Part shown: in pieces, positions 34,240 through 43,114 of the stretch
How positions within the stretch are numbered: position 1 is the first letter of the stretch
Layout of the letters: each line of letters begins with the position of its first letter
NCBI RefSeq assembly: GCF_039521925.1
Contig: NZ_BAAACY010000099.1
Coordinates: forward strand, 1-64,000
DNA: 64,000 bases
Origin: Virgibacillus salarius
Lineage (GTDB): Bacteria; Bacillota; Bacilli; Bacillales; Amphibacillaceae
Direction: 5' to 3'
The notes under the pieces: model-generated
The model's database searches: none
Told to the model about the DNA's origin: nothing
Seen by the model: only the letters and a program-made list of their open reading frames with translations
Program-made: the position numbers and the translations under genes

Positions 34240-36269
34240 GCAATATTCACCACCCCGACACTTTGTACTTGTACGTTGGGCTCTAGCTCATTATAGGACA
34301 ATACAACAACTTGCGGTAAATATCGATCTAGTAACTGTTTGACATACATTCTTACTGCTGGAGAACAAAGCAATATCGCTGTCTCTTCCTGTATGGTCAG
34401 TTTTTCTACCTCTTCATGTAATTGGTTGATCACCCGTTGCTGAACATCAGGATCCATGGAAAGATAGCTTCCATGCTCTGTCTGTTGAATACTCTCAGCA
34501 ATTGCTTTCTCTACTTTTCCAGAAAGAGTAACTACTTTTAATGCCATATCTTCGTCAGTATATTGCTTAGTTAATTGAGATGATAATGCTTGTCTTACAT
34601 ATTCAGCTAGTAAATCGGTATCGTTTGTTAATTTTGCAAAGTCTGCAAGTGTTTCAAATATAATAGGGAGATTACGGATTGACACTTTTTCTTTTAAAAG
34701 CTTACCTAGTACTTTTTGAATATCACCTACTGCAAGTGGCTCTGGTGTTACTTCTTCAACAAGTATTGGATAGGTTTCCTTTAAATGATCAATTAATTGC
34801 TTAGTCTCTTGTCTACCTAATAATTCATGAGCATGTTCTTTAATGATTTCCGTTAGATGTGTGGATACAACAGAAGGTGGATCTACTACCGTATAACCGG
34901 ATAACTCTGCTTCATCCTTTAAATCTTCGTTGATCCACTTTGCAGGTAGGCCAAAAGCTGGCTCTTTTGTATCTATACCATCAATTTCGTCATCTTCCAT
35001 ATCTGGAGCCATTGCTAAATAATGATCAAGCAATAATTCACCAGAAGCTACTTCATTTCCTTTTACTTTTAAACGATATTCATTCGGGTTAAGCTGGATA
35101 TTATCGCGAATTCGAACTACTGGAATAACAATTCCTAGCTCAATTGCAAGCTGCCTTCGAATCATAACAATTCGATCGAGTAAATCGCCACCTTGGTTCG
35201 CGTCAGCCAGCGGTATAAGAGAATAACCAAACTCAAATTCGATAGGGTCCATATTTAATAAATGTACAACATTTTCAGGCGATTTCATTGCAGCACTTTC
35301 CGTTTCATCTTCCTCTTCCTCACTTGGTTCATAGACTACTTCTGTCTGCTTTAATAACAAATACCCACTTAAAGCTAGTAAACTAGCAATGATTGTAGTA
35401 AGAAAAAAGTTGATGGGTGTTAACCCTAATAAGAACACTGTTCCTGCTGCAATAAATAGCAGCTTCGGGTATTGGAGTAGCTGTCCAGTAACATCTGTAC
35501 CTAAATTACCTGTTCCTGCTGTTCTTGTTACTACGATTCCTGTTGCGGTTGATATGAGTAAAGCTGGTATCTGACTAACTAATCCATCACCTACAGTCAA
35601 TCGCATAAACGTATTGATCGCTTCTTGAAACGACATGTCCATCTGTACCATACCAATAACGAGACCAAAAATAATATTGATTAGTACAATGATAATACCC
35701 GCAATAGCATCGCCTTTTACGAATTTACTTGCACCATCCATGGAACCGTGAAAATCTGCTTCCTTTTCTATTTTTTCTCGTCTTTCTTTAGCTTGTTGTT
35801 CCGATATTAAACCTGCGTTCAAATCTGCATCTATGCTCATCTGTTTACCTGGCATCGCATCTAAAGTAAATCTAGCCGCCACCTCAGAAACACGCTCAGA
35901 ACCTTTAGTGATTACAAGAAATTGGATAATAACTAAAATAACAAATACAACAAAACCTACTAGTGGATTCCCCCCAATTACAAAGGAACCAAATGTATCA
36001 ACAACCCCACCAGCATCTGCTTTGGATAAGATCGACCTTGTTGTAGATACATTCAATCCTAGGCGAAATAAGGTTAATAACAAAAGAAGTGTAGGAAAGA
36101 CTGAAAACTGTAATGCCTCTTGTGTATTCATCGAAACTAAGATTACAATTAGTGCTAATGAAATATTACCTAATATCAATACACTTAACAGCCATCCTGG
36201 TAACGGGACAATCAACATAATAATAATTAAAATAACGCCTAAAAGAACGGATAGATCTCTTGCTTTCAT
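34236..36269 (-). CDS. flhA: Flagellar export gate protein FlhA
   Basis: A 677-residue FlhA, the nonameric export gate component. About eight transmembrane helices occupy residues 1-310; the conserved FHIPEP-region sequence between helices reads ERVSEVAARFTLDAMPGKQMSID. The cytoplasmic domain (about 330-677) has the SD1 to SD4 arrangement ending in LSYNELEPNVQVQSVG. Length is normal. It lies 20 bases after flhB, whose reading frame carries a stop codon, so flhA may be affected by polarity if that stop is real. Confidence 0.96.
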   Translation of the reverse strand: MKARDLSVLLGVILIIIMLIVPLPGWLLSVLILGNISLALIVILVSMNTQEALQFSVFPTLLLLLTLFRLGLNVSTTRSILSKADAGGVVDTFGSFVIGGNPLVGFVVFVILVIIQFLVITKGSERVSEVAARFTLDAMPGKQMSIDADLNAGLISEQQAKERREKIEKEADFHGSMDGASKFVKGDAIAGIIIVLINIIFGLVIGMVQMDMSFQEAINTFMRLTVGDGLVSQIPALLISTATGIVVTRTAGTGNLGTDVTGQLLQYPKLLFIAAGTVFLLGLTPINFFLTTIIASLLALSGYLLLKQTEVVYEPSEEEEDETESAAMKSPENVVHLLNMDPIEFEFGYSLIPLADANQGGDLLDRIVMIRRQLAIELGIVIPVVRIRDNIQLNPNEYRLKVKGNEVASGELLLDHYLAMAPDMEDDEIDGIDTKEPAFGLPAKWINEDLKDEAELSGYTVVDPPSVVSTHLTEIIKEHAHELLGRQETKQLIDHLKETYPILVEEVTPEPLAVGDIQKVLGKLLKEKVSIRNLPIIFETLADFAKLTNDTDLLAEYVRQALSSQLTKQYTDEDMALKVVTLSGKVEKAIAESIQQTEHGSYLSMDPDVQQRVINQLHEEVEKLTIQEETAILLCSPAVRMYVKQLLDRYLPQVVVLSYNELEPNVQVQSVGVVNIA

Positions 36270-36288
36270 TGGGGTCTCTCCTTATTGC

Positions 36289-37368
36289 TTAAACTTTTTT
36301 CTCCAGCTTATATACATAAGCCAAAATTTCTGCTACAGCCTGAAAGAATTCTTCAGGAATTACATCCCCTATTTCAACTGCTCTATATAGAGATCGTGCT
36401 AAGGGACGATTCTCAACCGTCATTACTTCATTTGTACGAGCTATTTCTTTAATCTTCAACGCCACCTCATCAATCCCTTTAGCTAAAATATATGGCGCTT
36501 CAGCTTTTGCCTCATCATATTTAATAGCAATTGCAAAGTGGGTCGGGTTCGTAATGACTACATCTGCATTGGGCACCTCGCTCATCATTCTGCGTGTAGC
36601 CATTTGTCTTTGCTTTTCTTTAATTTTCGACTTTATAAGTGGGTCACCTTCAATGTTCTTATATTCATCCTTAACGTCTTGCTTTGACATTTTCATGTTT
36701 TTCTCATAGTCATAACGTTGATAAGCATAATCAAAAACGGCCAAAAATAATAATACGATTATTGCTGTTATTCCCATGACCATCGTAACCTGCCCAAAAA
36801 AACCAAGTGCATTGTCTACTGTTTTAAAGGACAGCATCATCATATCGTCCTTATATATCCATATCACTGTAAATGTCACAGCGCCAATACAGACAATTTT
36901 CAATAATGACTTAAGAAGTTCAACTAATGCACGTAATGAAAATATACGCTTCGCTCCTTGAATTGGATCGATTTTTTTTAAATCAAACTTTAATGGCTCT
37001 GTTGTAAACAAAAAGCCAATTTGTAAAAAGTTTGAAGCGAAGCCAGCTACAATAGCAATTATCATAAGTGGTGCGAGCATTTTCGATACTTCCATCGCTG
37101 CTCCTGAAAATACTTTATGTACTGTCTCTTCCGTTACATCCCAATGAATAAACTCTGTAAAAGTATGCTAATATAATCTCATCATACTATTCTTCATGGA
37201 ATCGCCGAACACAAAGAGAATGATAAAAGCGAATAAAAGTAGAAAAGCTGTATTAACATCCTGACTTTTGGCTACCTTTCCTTTTTTTCGCTCATCCTGC
37301 CTTTTCTTCGGGGTAGCTTTTTCTGTCTTTTCACCAGCAAAGAATTGTAAATCGAGTTTCAATTGCAA
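36289..37368 (-). pseudogene. flhB: flhB interrupted by an in-frame TAG stop
   Basis: FlhB is the export-apparatus switch that sets substrate specificity and cleaves itself at NPTH. The reading frame starts at a TTG (37368, GGAGGT 7 bases upstream) with LQFFAGEKTEKATPKKR and runs in one frame to KLEKKV at 36289. It is broken only by TAG at 37168-37170, the 67th codon. On both sides the sequence is normal FlhB: GDSMKNSMMRLY, stop, then HTFTEFIHWDVTEE. There is no frameshift. The autocleavage motif NPTH and the whole C-terminal domain are intact. An ATG at 37095, with AGGAG 5 bases before it, could restart a 268-residue product without the first membrane helix. A one-base C-to-T change from CAG is the simplest origin; a sequencing error is also possible. 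Confidence 0.85.
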
Positions 37369-37369
37369 G

Positions 37370-38149
37370 TTAAGCACCTCCGAACAATTGCATTAGGCTG
37401 CGGATTGTAGCAAATAAAATTTCAAACAAGTTCTTCACTAAAACAACATATAAACTCATAAAAAATAACAAGGCAACAAAGCTCACTAAAATTTTCAATG
37501 GTAATCCTACTACAAAAACATTTAACTGAGGCACAGTTCTAGCTATAATACCTAAGGCAACGTCAACAAGAAATAAACAACCTACAATTGGAATTGCAAT
37601 TTGAAATGCAATAAGGAACATTTTATTAAATGTATCAATGACAAATGTAACTATATTTTCATTTTGAAATGGGATAAAAGCATCTATTGGTATAAATTGG
37701 TAGCTATTTACAATCCCATCTATTAAAATATGATGACCATTTACCGATAATAAAAAGAGTAAAGCAATAATATAGAAGTACTGTCCTGTTAATGGACTCT
37801 GAGCACCAGTTTGCGGATCAATAACATTGGCTATTGCGAACCCCATCTGAAAATCGATAAATCCGCCTGCAATTTGAACAGCAGATAAGATAATATAGGC
37901 TATTAATCCGATAAAAAGTCCTACCAAAGCTTCTTTTACGATTAATAACAGATACATTTCATCTACTGGTATGGAAGGTGCATTCACTGTGTAAAACATT
38001 AGAAAAGCCAAGAAGAAACTGAATCCTAGCTTAAACAGTCTCGGAATTGTTCGATAAGAGAACAACGGCATTGTAGCAAAAAAAGCTACTACTCTTACAA
38101 GAATTAACAAAAATACAGAGATACTATTAACATTAATTATTTCTAGCAT
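37370..38149 (-). CDS. fliR: Flagellar export gate protein FliR
   Basis: A 259-residue FliR, part of the FliPQR pore of the flagellar secretion channel. The protein is made of about six hydrophobic helices; typical segments are FFATMPLFSYRTIP and the GFIDFQMGFAIANVIDPQTG loop. Its end overlaps the ribosome binding site of flhB. Its own start has only a weak binding site (TAGGG) and lies 4 bases after fliQ, so translation is likely coupled. Confidence 0.95.
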   Translation of the reverse strand: MLEIINVNSISVFLLILVRVVAFFATMPLFSYRTIPRLFKLGFSFFLAFLMFYTVNAPSIPVDEMYLLLIVKEALVGLFIGLIAYIILSAVQIAGGFIDFQMGFAIANVIDPQTGAQSPLTGQYFYIIALLFLLSVNGHHILIDGIVNSYQFIPIDAFIPFQNENIVTFVIDTFNKMFLIAFQIAIPIVGCLFLVDVALGIIARTVPQLNVFVVGLPLKILVSFVALLFFMSLYVVLVKNLFEILFATIRSLMQLFGGA

Positions 38150-38153
38150 ACAA

Positions 38154-38423
38154 TTACCCTACAAACTGATTTATATTTTTAAACAATTCGGATGTGAATT
38201 CTACCATTTCTGTAAGCATCCAAGGCCCAAAGAATACAAGACCAACCAGTACTGCCACAATCTTGGGAATAAACGCCAACGTTTGTTCCTGTATCTGTGT
38301 TGTAGCTTGAAAGATACTTACCAGTAATCCAACAGCCAAAGCTAATAATAGCAAAGGACTTGTAACTAATAGAATGGTATAAACACCTTTTTCTGCCAAA
38401 GTTAATACGAACTCACTGCTCAT
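38154..38423 (-). CDS. fliQ: Flagellar export gate protein FliQ
   Basis: An 89-residue FliQ with two hydrophobic helices (about 15-40 and 50-72) and the LLVSIFQATTQIQEQTLAFIPKI loop characteristic of the family. Its ATG has AAGGAGG 10 bases upstream. It is separated from fliP by 134 bases, longer than other gaps in this stretch; a small reading frame in that gap overlaps the fliQ start. Confidence 0.95.
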   Translation of the reverse strand: MSSEFVLTLAEKGVYTILLVTSPLLLLALAVGLLVSIFQATTQIQEQTLAFIPKIVAVLVGLVFFGPWMLTEMVEFTSELFKNINQFVG

Positions 38424-38529
38424 GGGAGCAAAGCCTCCTTAATGCTGAATACAACTCGCAGTATGACTTTAGTTGCAACATTCCAAAGTGGTTTCCAGCA
38501 TGCTCTAATCTAATTATGAAACATTTCAT
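38413..38529 (-). CDS. Possible 38-residue small protein between fliP and fliQ
   Basis: A 38-codon frame begins at ATG 38529, 5 bases after TAGGTGG, and ends by overlapping the fliQ start by 11 bases. Its product begins MKCFIIRLEHAGNHFG and ends LCSHEQ, with three cysteines in 38 residues and no membrane segment. The fit of binding site, start and overlap suggests translational coupling to fliQ, but such an arrangement could arise by chance in 134 bases. I know no homologue. Confidence 0.25.
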   Translation of the reverse strand: MKCFIIRLEHAGNHFGMLQLKSYCELYSALRRLCSHEQ

Positions 38530-38557
38530 GAATACCACCTACCAGTCCATCCTAAGA

Positions 38558-39223
38558 TTAGAATCCATCCAACAGTGAGTGGGTAATTAAATACCAGCCA
38601 TCTACAAGAACAAATAATAGAATTTTAAAAGGTAAAGAAATCATTACTGGGGGAAGCATCATCATCCCCATCGACATTAATACACTGGCAACAGCCATAT
38701 CAATGATTAAAAATGGAACAAATATCATAAACCCCATTTGAAATGCTGTCTTCAATTCGCTTATTGCAAATGCAGGTACTAATGTTGTCAGTGGAATGTC
38801 CTGAACAGTTTCAGGACGTTCCAATTCTGCATAATTCATAAAAAGCGCTAAATCTTTCTGACGCGTATGCTCCGCCATAAAATCCTTTATGGGTATACTC
38901 GCTTGATCATACGCTTCATCTAACGTAATCTCTTCGGCAAATAATGGTTCTAATGCTTCGTCATACACCTCATTGAAAACTGGAGCCATAATGAAAAACG
39001 TTAAAAATAACGCAAGTCCAATTAGTACTTGATTTGGTGGCATTTGCTGTGTCGCCAATGACGTACGAACAAATGACAACACAATAATTATTCTAGTAAA
39101 GCTCGTCATCAAAATTAATATACTTGGTGCTAGTGACAATACAGTTAATAGAAGAATTAATTTAACTGATGTTGAGATATTTGCCGGATCGGAACTGGAA
39201 AACATATCGATAAATTCATTCAT
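38558..39223 (-). CDS. fliP: Flagellar export gate protein FliP
   Basis: A 221-residue FliP, the main pore-lining subunit of the export gate. The segments FTRIIIVLSFVRTSLATQQMPPNQ and the second family signature PFLIIDMAVASVLMSMGMMMLPP are present, along with four hydrophobic helices. The usual long signal peptide of the E. coli protein is missing, as in B. subtilis. The ATG overlaps the end of fliO by 8 bases. Confidence 0.96.
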   Translation of the reverse strand: MNEFIDMFSSSDPANISTSVKLILLLTVLSLAPSILILMTSFTRIIIVLSFVRTSLATQQMPPNQVLIGLALFLTFFIMAPVFNEVYDEALEPLFAEEITLDEAYDQASIPIKDFMAEHTRQKDLALFMNYAELERPETVQDIPLTTLVPAFAISELKTAFQMGFMIFVPFLIIDMAVASVLMSMGMMMLPPVMISLPFKILLFVLVDGWYLITHSLLDGF

Positions 39224-39878
39224 TCTGATCTTCCTTTTGTTTATACTGTTGGATCAATTGGGTTCTATTTTTTTTTAGTTTATCCAGCTCGTTCACAAAA
39301 TGACCTTTAAAATTCTGTTTCGAATGTATAGAATCTGAATTGGTAGTTTCTTTTGTGGTTACCCGTTGGACGAGAGTTGATAATGGACTATTGGCATCGG
39401 TTGTATTTCTTTTCAACAAATCTTCCATTAATGCTTCATCGTCAATCTCTTGAAGCATTTCTACATTATCTCCAACCCCAATAAGATAGAACTTGCTACC
39501 AACACGAATAATTTGAATTGACTTGTTTTGCCCAACAGAAATACCGCCAAGGTTTTCTAGTGACTTCACTTGATTAAACAAGGCATTTTTCTTCTTTAAA
39601 AATTTTAACAGTAAATAGATCAGCCCCAATATGAGTGCTAAAGCAAAAAATAGCTTTATAAAATTAACCCAAAATGGTTCTGTATCTTCTTCCGTCGATA
39701 AGAGTGTTGATTTCTCCGTGTCTCCATCTTCCGTCGATGACTCTGCTGGTTGCTCGCAATCAGCATTTTTCTCTAAACAATCAGTAACAGATTTGGTTGC
39801 TGCATCTACTTTTATGGAAACAGTAAATGAAAATAGAATAATAGTCAGTAGAATGCAAAACCGTAACGATTTATTCAA
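39216..39878 (-). CDS. fliZ: Flagellar biosynthesis protein FliO (FliZ in B. subtilis)
   Basis: A 220-residue FliO-type protein that helps assemble the FliP ring. It has a signal peptide (about residues 1-26, ending VDA), an acidic extracellular stretch with two cysteines (about C34 and C41), a transmembrane helix (about 75-93, FFALALILGLIYLLLKFL) and a cytoplasmic domain with the LENLGGISVGQNKSIQII segment. It lies 18 bases after cheY and overlaps fliP. Confidence 0.9.
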   Translation of the reverse strand: MNKSLRFCILLTIILFSFTVSIKVDAATKSVTDCLEKNADCEQPAESSTEDGDTEKSTLLSTEEDTEPFWVNFIKLFFALALILGLIYLLLKFLKKKNALFNQVKSLENLGGISVGQNKSIQIIRVGSKFYLIGVGDNVEMLQEIDDEALMEDLLKRNTTDANSPLSTLVQRVTTKETTNSDSIHSKQNFKGHFVNELDKLKKNRTQLIQQYKQKEDQNE

Positions 39879-39895
39879 TAGTATTCACTCACTTT

Positions 39896-40258
39896 TTAGT
39901 TCAATGCCTTTTGAATTGCTTCTAAAACACGATCCGCCTGAAATGGTTTAACGATAAAATCTTTAGCTCCTGCTTGGATCGCATCAATAACCATTGCTTG
40001 CTGCCCCATTGCAGAGCACATAATTATTTTCGCTTCAGGATGACTAGCTTGAATTTCCTTTAATGCTGAAATCCCATCTTTTTCAGGCATGGTTATATCC
40101 ATCGTCACAAGATCTGGCATAAGCTCATTATATTTTTCTACCGCCTGTGCACCATCTTGTGCTTCACCTACTACCTCAAACCCATTTTTAGTTAAAATAT
40201 CTTTAATCATCATTCGCATGAAAGCTGCATCATCAACAATTAGAATACGGTGTGCCAT
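39896..40258 (-). CDS. cheY: Chemotaxis response regulator CheY
   Basis: A 120-residue single-domain receiver. The phosphorylated aspartate is D54 in TMDITMPEKDG, the acidic pair is D9 and D10, and the conserved lysine is K104 in FIVKPF. CheY-P binds FliM and FliY to promote counter-clockwise rotation in the B. subtilis-type system. It lies between fliY and fliO, as expected. Confidence 0.97.
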   Translation of the reverse strand: MAHRILIVDDAAFMRMMIKDILTKNGFEVVGEAQDGAQAVEKYNELMPDLVTMDITMPEKDGISALKEIQASHPEAKIIMCSAMGQQAMVIDAIQAGAKDFIVKPFQADRVLEAIQKALN

Positions 40259-40287
40259 TCGTAAATCCTCCTATGTATAATAAGATA

Positions 40288-41415
40288 TTATTTTAATTTC
40301 ATTATTCTATCTGATTGACTAAGTATGTCCGTAACACGAACGCCAAAGTTTTCATCAATAACAACTACTTCTCCAGTAGCAATTAGTTTTTCATTTACTA
40401 ATATATCGACAGGCTCTCCTGCTAACTTATCTAATTCAATAATGGAACCAGAAGACAAATCCAAAATATCCTTAATTGTTCGTTTTGTCCTCCCAAGCTC
40501 TACAGTTACCTTAAGCGGGATATCCAAAAGCATATCTAGATTCCGTTGCTCGGTATTATTTAATGCAACCTGGTCAAAGTTGGAAAAATCAGCCTTTTGC
40601 ACTGATTTATGTGCTGAAACAGCATTACCTAAGTATTGCGGTTCCTCTCTTACCTCCTCAGATGAGACGGATTGACTTTGCTTATTTGTAGACATAGGCA
40701 CCTCCACCTGCTCAAGCGCTACAGCTGATTCTTGTTCCGCTGGTTCACTATTTAATAACTGATCAACCAAATTTTTTGCGAATTGAATTGGCATGAGCTG
40801 CATGATATTAGAATCTATTAAATTACCAACCTTTAATTGGAAGGAAACTTTAACAAAAGGATTCTCATCAAGTACTGCTTCTGACTGATTGTCTGGATTT
40901 TCTAGATGAATCGTTGGTGGTGATATATCTACCTTCTTATTAAAGACCGTTGACATACTAGTTGCTGCAGCACCCATCATCTGATTCATTGCCTCTTGTA
41001 CTGCACTTAAGTGAATTTCATTTAATTCTTCTGATGGTTTTGTACCGTCTCCACCAAGCATGATATCGGAAATGATGGCAGCATCCTCGGCCTTGATCAC
41101 AAACACATTTCTACCCGTAAACCCTTCTATATAGTTAACCTGAACGCTTACTGGTTCAAATGTAAAGGCCTCTAATTCCTTTTGTTCCATGACAGAAACT
41201 TTCGGTGTTGTTATTTCTACCTTTTGATTTAATAATGTCGATAAAGTCGTAGCAGAGCTTCCAAATGAAATATTGCCAATTTCCCCCAACGTATCCTCTT
41301 CAATTGTTGATAGATGATCATTGGTAGGGTTTTTCTCTACTTCTTCATCTTCATCAGAACTAACTTTTAATAATGCATCTATTTCATCTTGAGAAAGCAT
41401 CCCGTCATTCGCCAT
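40288..41415 (-). CDS. fliY: Flagellar switch protein / CheY-P phosphatase FliY
   Basis: A 375-residue FliY, replacing FliN in the C-ring of Bacillus. The N terminus MLSQDEIDALL resembles that of FliM and is the CheY-P-binding peptide. A CheC-like phosphatase core follows, with EIGNISFGSSATTLS and EAMNQMMGAAATSMS. A glutamine- and serine-rich linker (about 240-285) precedes a FliN-type SpoA domain (about 295-375). The gene overlaps fliM by 11 bases. Confidence 0.95.
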   Translation of the reverse strand: MANDGMLSQDEIDALLKVSSDEDEEVEKNPTNDHLSTIEEDTLGEIGNISFGSSATTLSTLLNQKVEITTPKVSVMEQKELEAFTFEPVSVQVNYIEGFTGRNVFVIKAEDAAIISDIMLGGDGTKPSEELNEIHLSAVQEAMNQMMGAAATSMSTVFNKKVDISPPTIHLENPDNQSEAVLDENPFVKVSFQLKVGNLIDSNIMQLMPIQFAKNLVDQLLNSEPAEQESAVALEQVEVPMSTNKQSQSVSSEEVREEPQYLGNAVSAHKSVQKADFSNFDQVALNNTEQRNLDMLLDIPLKVTVELGRTKRTIKDILDLSSGSIIELDKLAGEPVDILVNEKLIATGEVVVIDENFGVRVTDILSQSDRIMKLK

Positions 41416-42403
41416 GTTCGTTCCCCCCTTTAAATTCTTCCATTATTTGAACAGACATTTTATTTTTATATTTACCAGGCTGTACATAGAATTTTGGCGC
41501 ATCATTTACCGCCAATATTAGCGGGCTTTCTATTCTATTATCCAACCCGATAACATCATCTTTATTTAAGTTCAGAAATTGCTCAATTGAAATTGTAGAT
41601 TCTCCTAATAGTGCTTTTACTTCAATTTGTGCTTGTTGTAAGTTCTTTGTTAACTTTTCATATGCATCTACGTCTCTTTCTTTACTAGATGTTTGCATCC
41701 AGTAATGTACCGAAAGCTTGGAAATAATTGGTTCAAGCACAATATGAGGTATACAAATATTAATCATGCCACTTTCTTCACCAATTGTTGTATTCAGTGA
41801 AACAACCACAACCGTTTCATTAGGTGATACCATCTGCAAAAATTGTGGATTGACTTCAAAATCTTCTAATACTGGATCAATATCTACAATGGTAGCCCAC
41901 GCCTCTTGAAGATTGGTAATTGCCTTTTCAAATAACTGTGTCATTAGAATTGTTTCGATTTCCGTTAAGTTTTCTACTTTATTAACTCCACTTCCCATAC
42001 CGCCCAATGTTCGATCAAGCATGGCATAAGCAATATTTGGGTTAACTTCCATTACTAGTCTACCTTCTAAGGGTTCGACACTATATGTATTAAGAATAGT
42101 CATTTTTGGAACAGAACGAATAAATTCTTCATAAGGAATCTGATCCACTGACGCAACAGTAATATTGATGTACGTCCTTAATTGTGCTGAAAAAAAGGTA
42201 GTTAATAGTCGTGCATAATTTTCATGAATTCGCGATATACTGCGGATTTGATCCTTGGAAAATCGTAATGCTCGTTTAAAATCATATACTCGAACTTTCT
42301 TTTCTTTATCTTCTTTTTTTAATTCCTCCGCATCCATTTCACCTGAAGTAATTGCGGATAATAGGGCATCAATCTCATTTTGAGAAAGAACTTCATCTAC
42401 CAA
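41405..42403 (-). CDS. fliM: Flagellar motor switch protein FliM
   Basis: A 332-residue FliM, the central C-ring protein that binds CheY-P and FliG. The N-terminal EVLSQNEIDALLSAI is the CheY-binding peptide; the middle domain contains the LDRTLGGMGSG motif and the C-terminal SpoA-type domain begins near residue 245. The start is a TTG with GGAGGTG 7 bases upstream. It follows fliL in the operon. Confidence 0.96.
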   Translation of the reverse strand: MVDEVLSQNEIDALLSAITSGEMDAEELKKEDKEKKVRVYDFKRALRFSKDQIRSISRIHENYARLLTTFFSAQLRTYINITVASVDQIPYEEFIRSVPKMTILNTYSVEPLEGRLVMEVNPNIAYAMLDRTLGGMGSGVNKVENLTEIETILMTQLFEKAITNLQEAWATIVDIDPVLEDFEVNPQFLQMVSPNETVVVVSLNTTIGEESGMINICIPHIVLEPIISKLSVHYWMQTSSKERDVDAYEKLTKNLQQAQIEVKALLGESTISIEQFLNLNKDDVIGLDNRIESPLILAVNDAPKFYVQPGKYKNKMSVQIMEEFKGGNEHGE

Positions 42404-42441
42404 GTATATTCACCTCCATCGTGGAGTCCTAAATAAATTAT

Positions 42442-42861
42442 TTATTGTAAGATTTTGCTTATCGTATATACATCTGTGATTTTTCCAGTTGTCATTACTT
42501 CATTTAACTTTGTTTTAACAACTTCTTCTAAATCACCTAAGCCACTCTTGAAATCTTCTTCCTGCATTGTAGCCAATTCTTTGATTAAAATGTTTTTTAA
42601 TTGAAAATCCCGCTTACTAATTTCTTCTTTAGCTTCCTTCCTATTCGTAATCACTTGAAACTGAATACGAACAAAACTTCCATCCTCTAAATCTGTTGTT
42701 ATTTCAGGTGTTTCATAAGAAAATTCTTCGATCTTATCAATAGATGCTGCAGATCCCTTTTGATCGTCCGCGTTCATATTCCATACCACTACAAATGCAG
42801 CTATTCCCACAATCGCCAATACCGCCAATGAAGAGATCATTGTTTTCATTAAACTACTCAT
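42442..42861 (-). CDS. fliL: Flagellar basal-body protein FliL
   Basis: A 139-residue FliL, a membrane protein that surrounds stators near the flagellar motor. A single transmembrane helix (about 10-28) precedes the periplasmic-side domain. In that domain, VRIQFQVITNRKEAKEEISKRDFQLKN is the conserved core. Its ATG overlaps the end of swrD by 8 bases. Confidence 0.93.
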   Translation of the reverse strand: MSSLMKTMISSLAVLAIVGIAAFVVVWNMNADDQKGSAASIDKIEEFSYETPEITTDLEDGSFVRIQFQVITNRKEAKEEISKRDFQLKNILIKELATMQEEDFKSGLGDLEEVVKTKLNEVMTTGKITDVYTISKILQ

Positions 42862-43072
42862 CGTCTTTCTTTACCTCCCTTTGTGCTCTTTGTATACCAA
42901 TTTGTTGATAATAGGCCATTACTAATTGAAGTACTTCCGCATGAGAGTTTTTTACTACTAATTTCTTACCATTTGTTAAGGTGATCGTTGTATCTGGAAA
43001 TTCTTGAACCTGTTCAATCAGGATCGCATTTAAAGTAAATGGTTCGCCATTTAATCGAGTTAAAGAAATCAT
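42854..43072 (-). CDS. swrD: FlbD family swarming protein SwrD
   Basis: A 72-residue protein of the FlbD/SwrD family, which in B. subtilis increases stator-dependent motor power for swarming. The N-terminal MISLTRLNGEPFTLNAILIEQVQEFPDT pattern is diagnostic (family core about residues 1-45). There is no recognisable Shine-Dalgarno sequence; a perfect hairpin ends 9 bases before the ATG. It lies between flgE and fliL. Confidence 0.92.
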   Translation of the reverse strand: MISLTRLNGEPFTLNAILIEQVQEFPDTTITLTNGKKLVVKNSHAEVLQLVMAYYQQIGIQRAQREVKKDDE

Positions 43073-43081
43073 TATTTAGGC

Positions 43082-43104
43082 GGGAGTGTGTTTATCACAC
43101 TCCC
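43082..43104 (-). other. Perfect stem-loop immediately upstream of swrD
   Basis: GGGAGTGTG (43082-43090) and CACACTCCC (43096-43104) form a perfect 9-bp, GC-rich stem with a five-base loop, filling the 42-base gap between flgE and swrD. No T run follows on the minus strand, so it is not an ordinary terminator. It may protect an mRNA end or control swrD translation. Confidence 0.6.
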
Positions 43105-43114
43105 TACCCCCTTA

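Noticed and set aside
35833..36390. A 185-codon plus-strand frame opposite flhA
   Set aside because: It is antisense to flhA and the end of flhB; composition follows the complement of membrane codons.
36289..37377. A frameshift in flhB
   Set aside because: Both halves lie in the same frame; 37170 and 37095 differ by a multiple of three. A single TAG explains the break.
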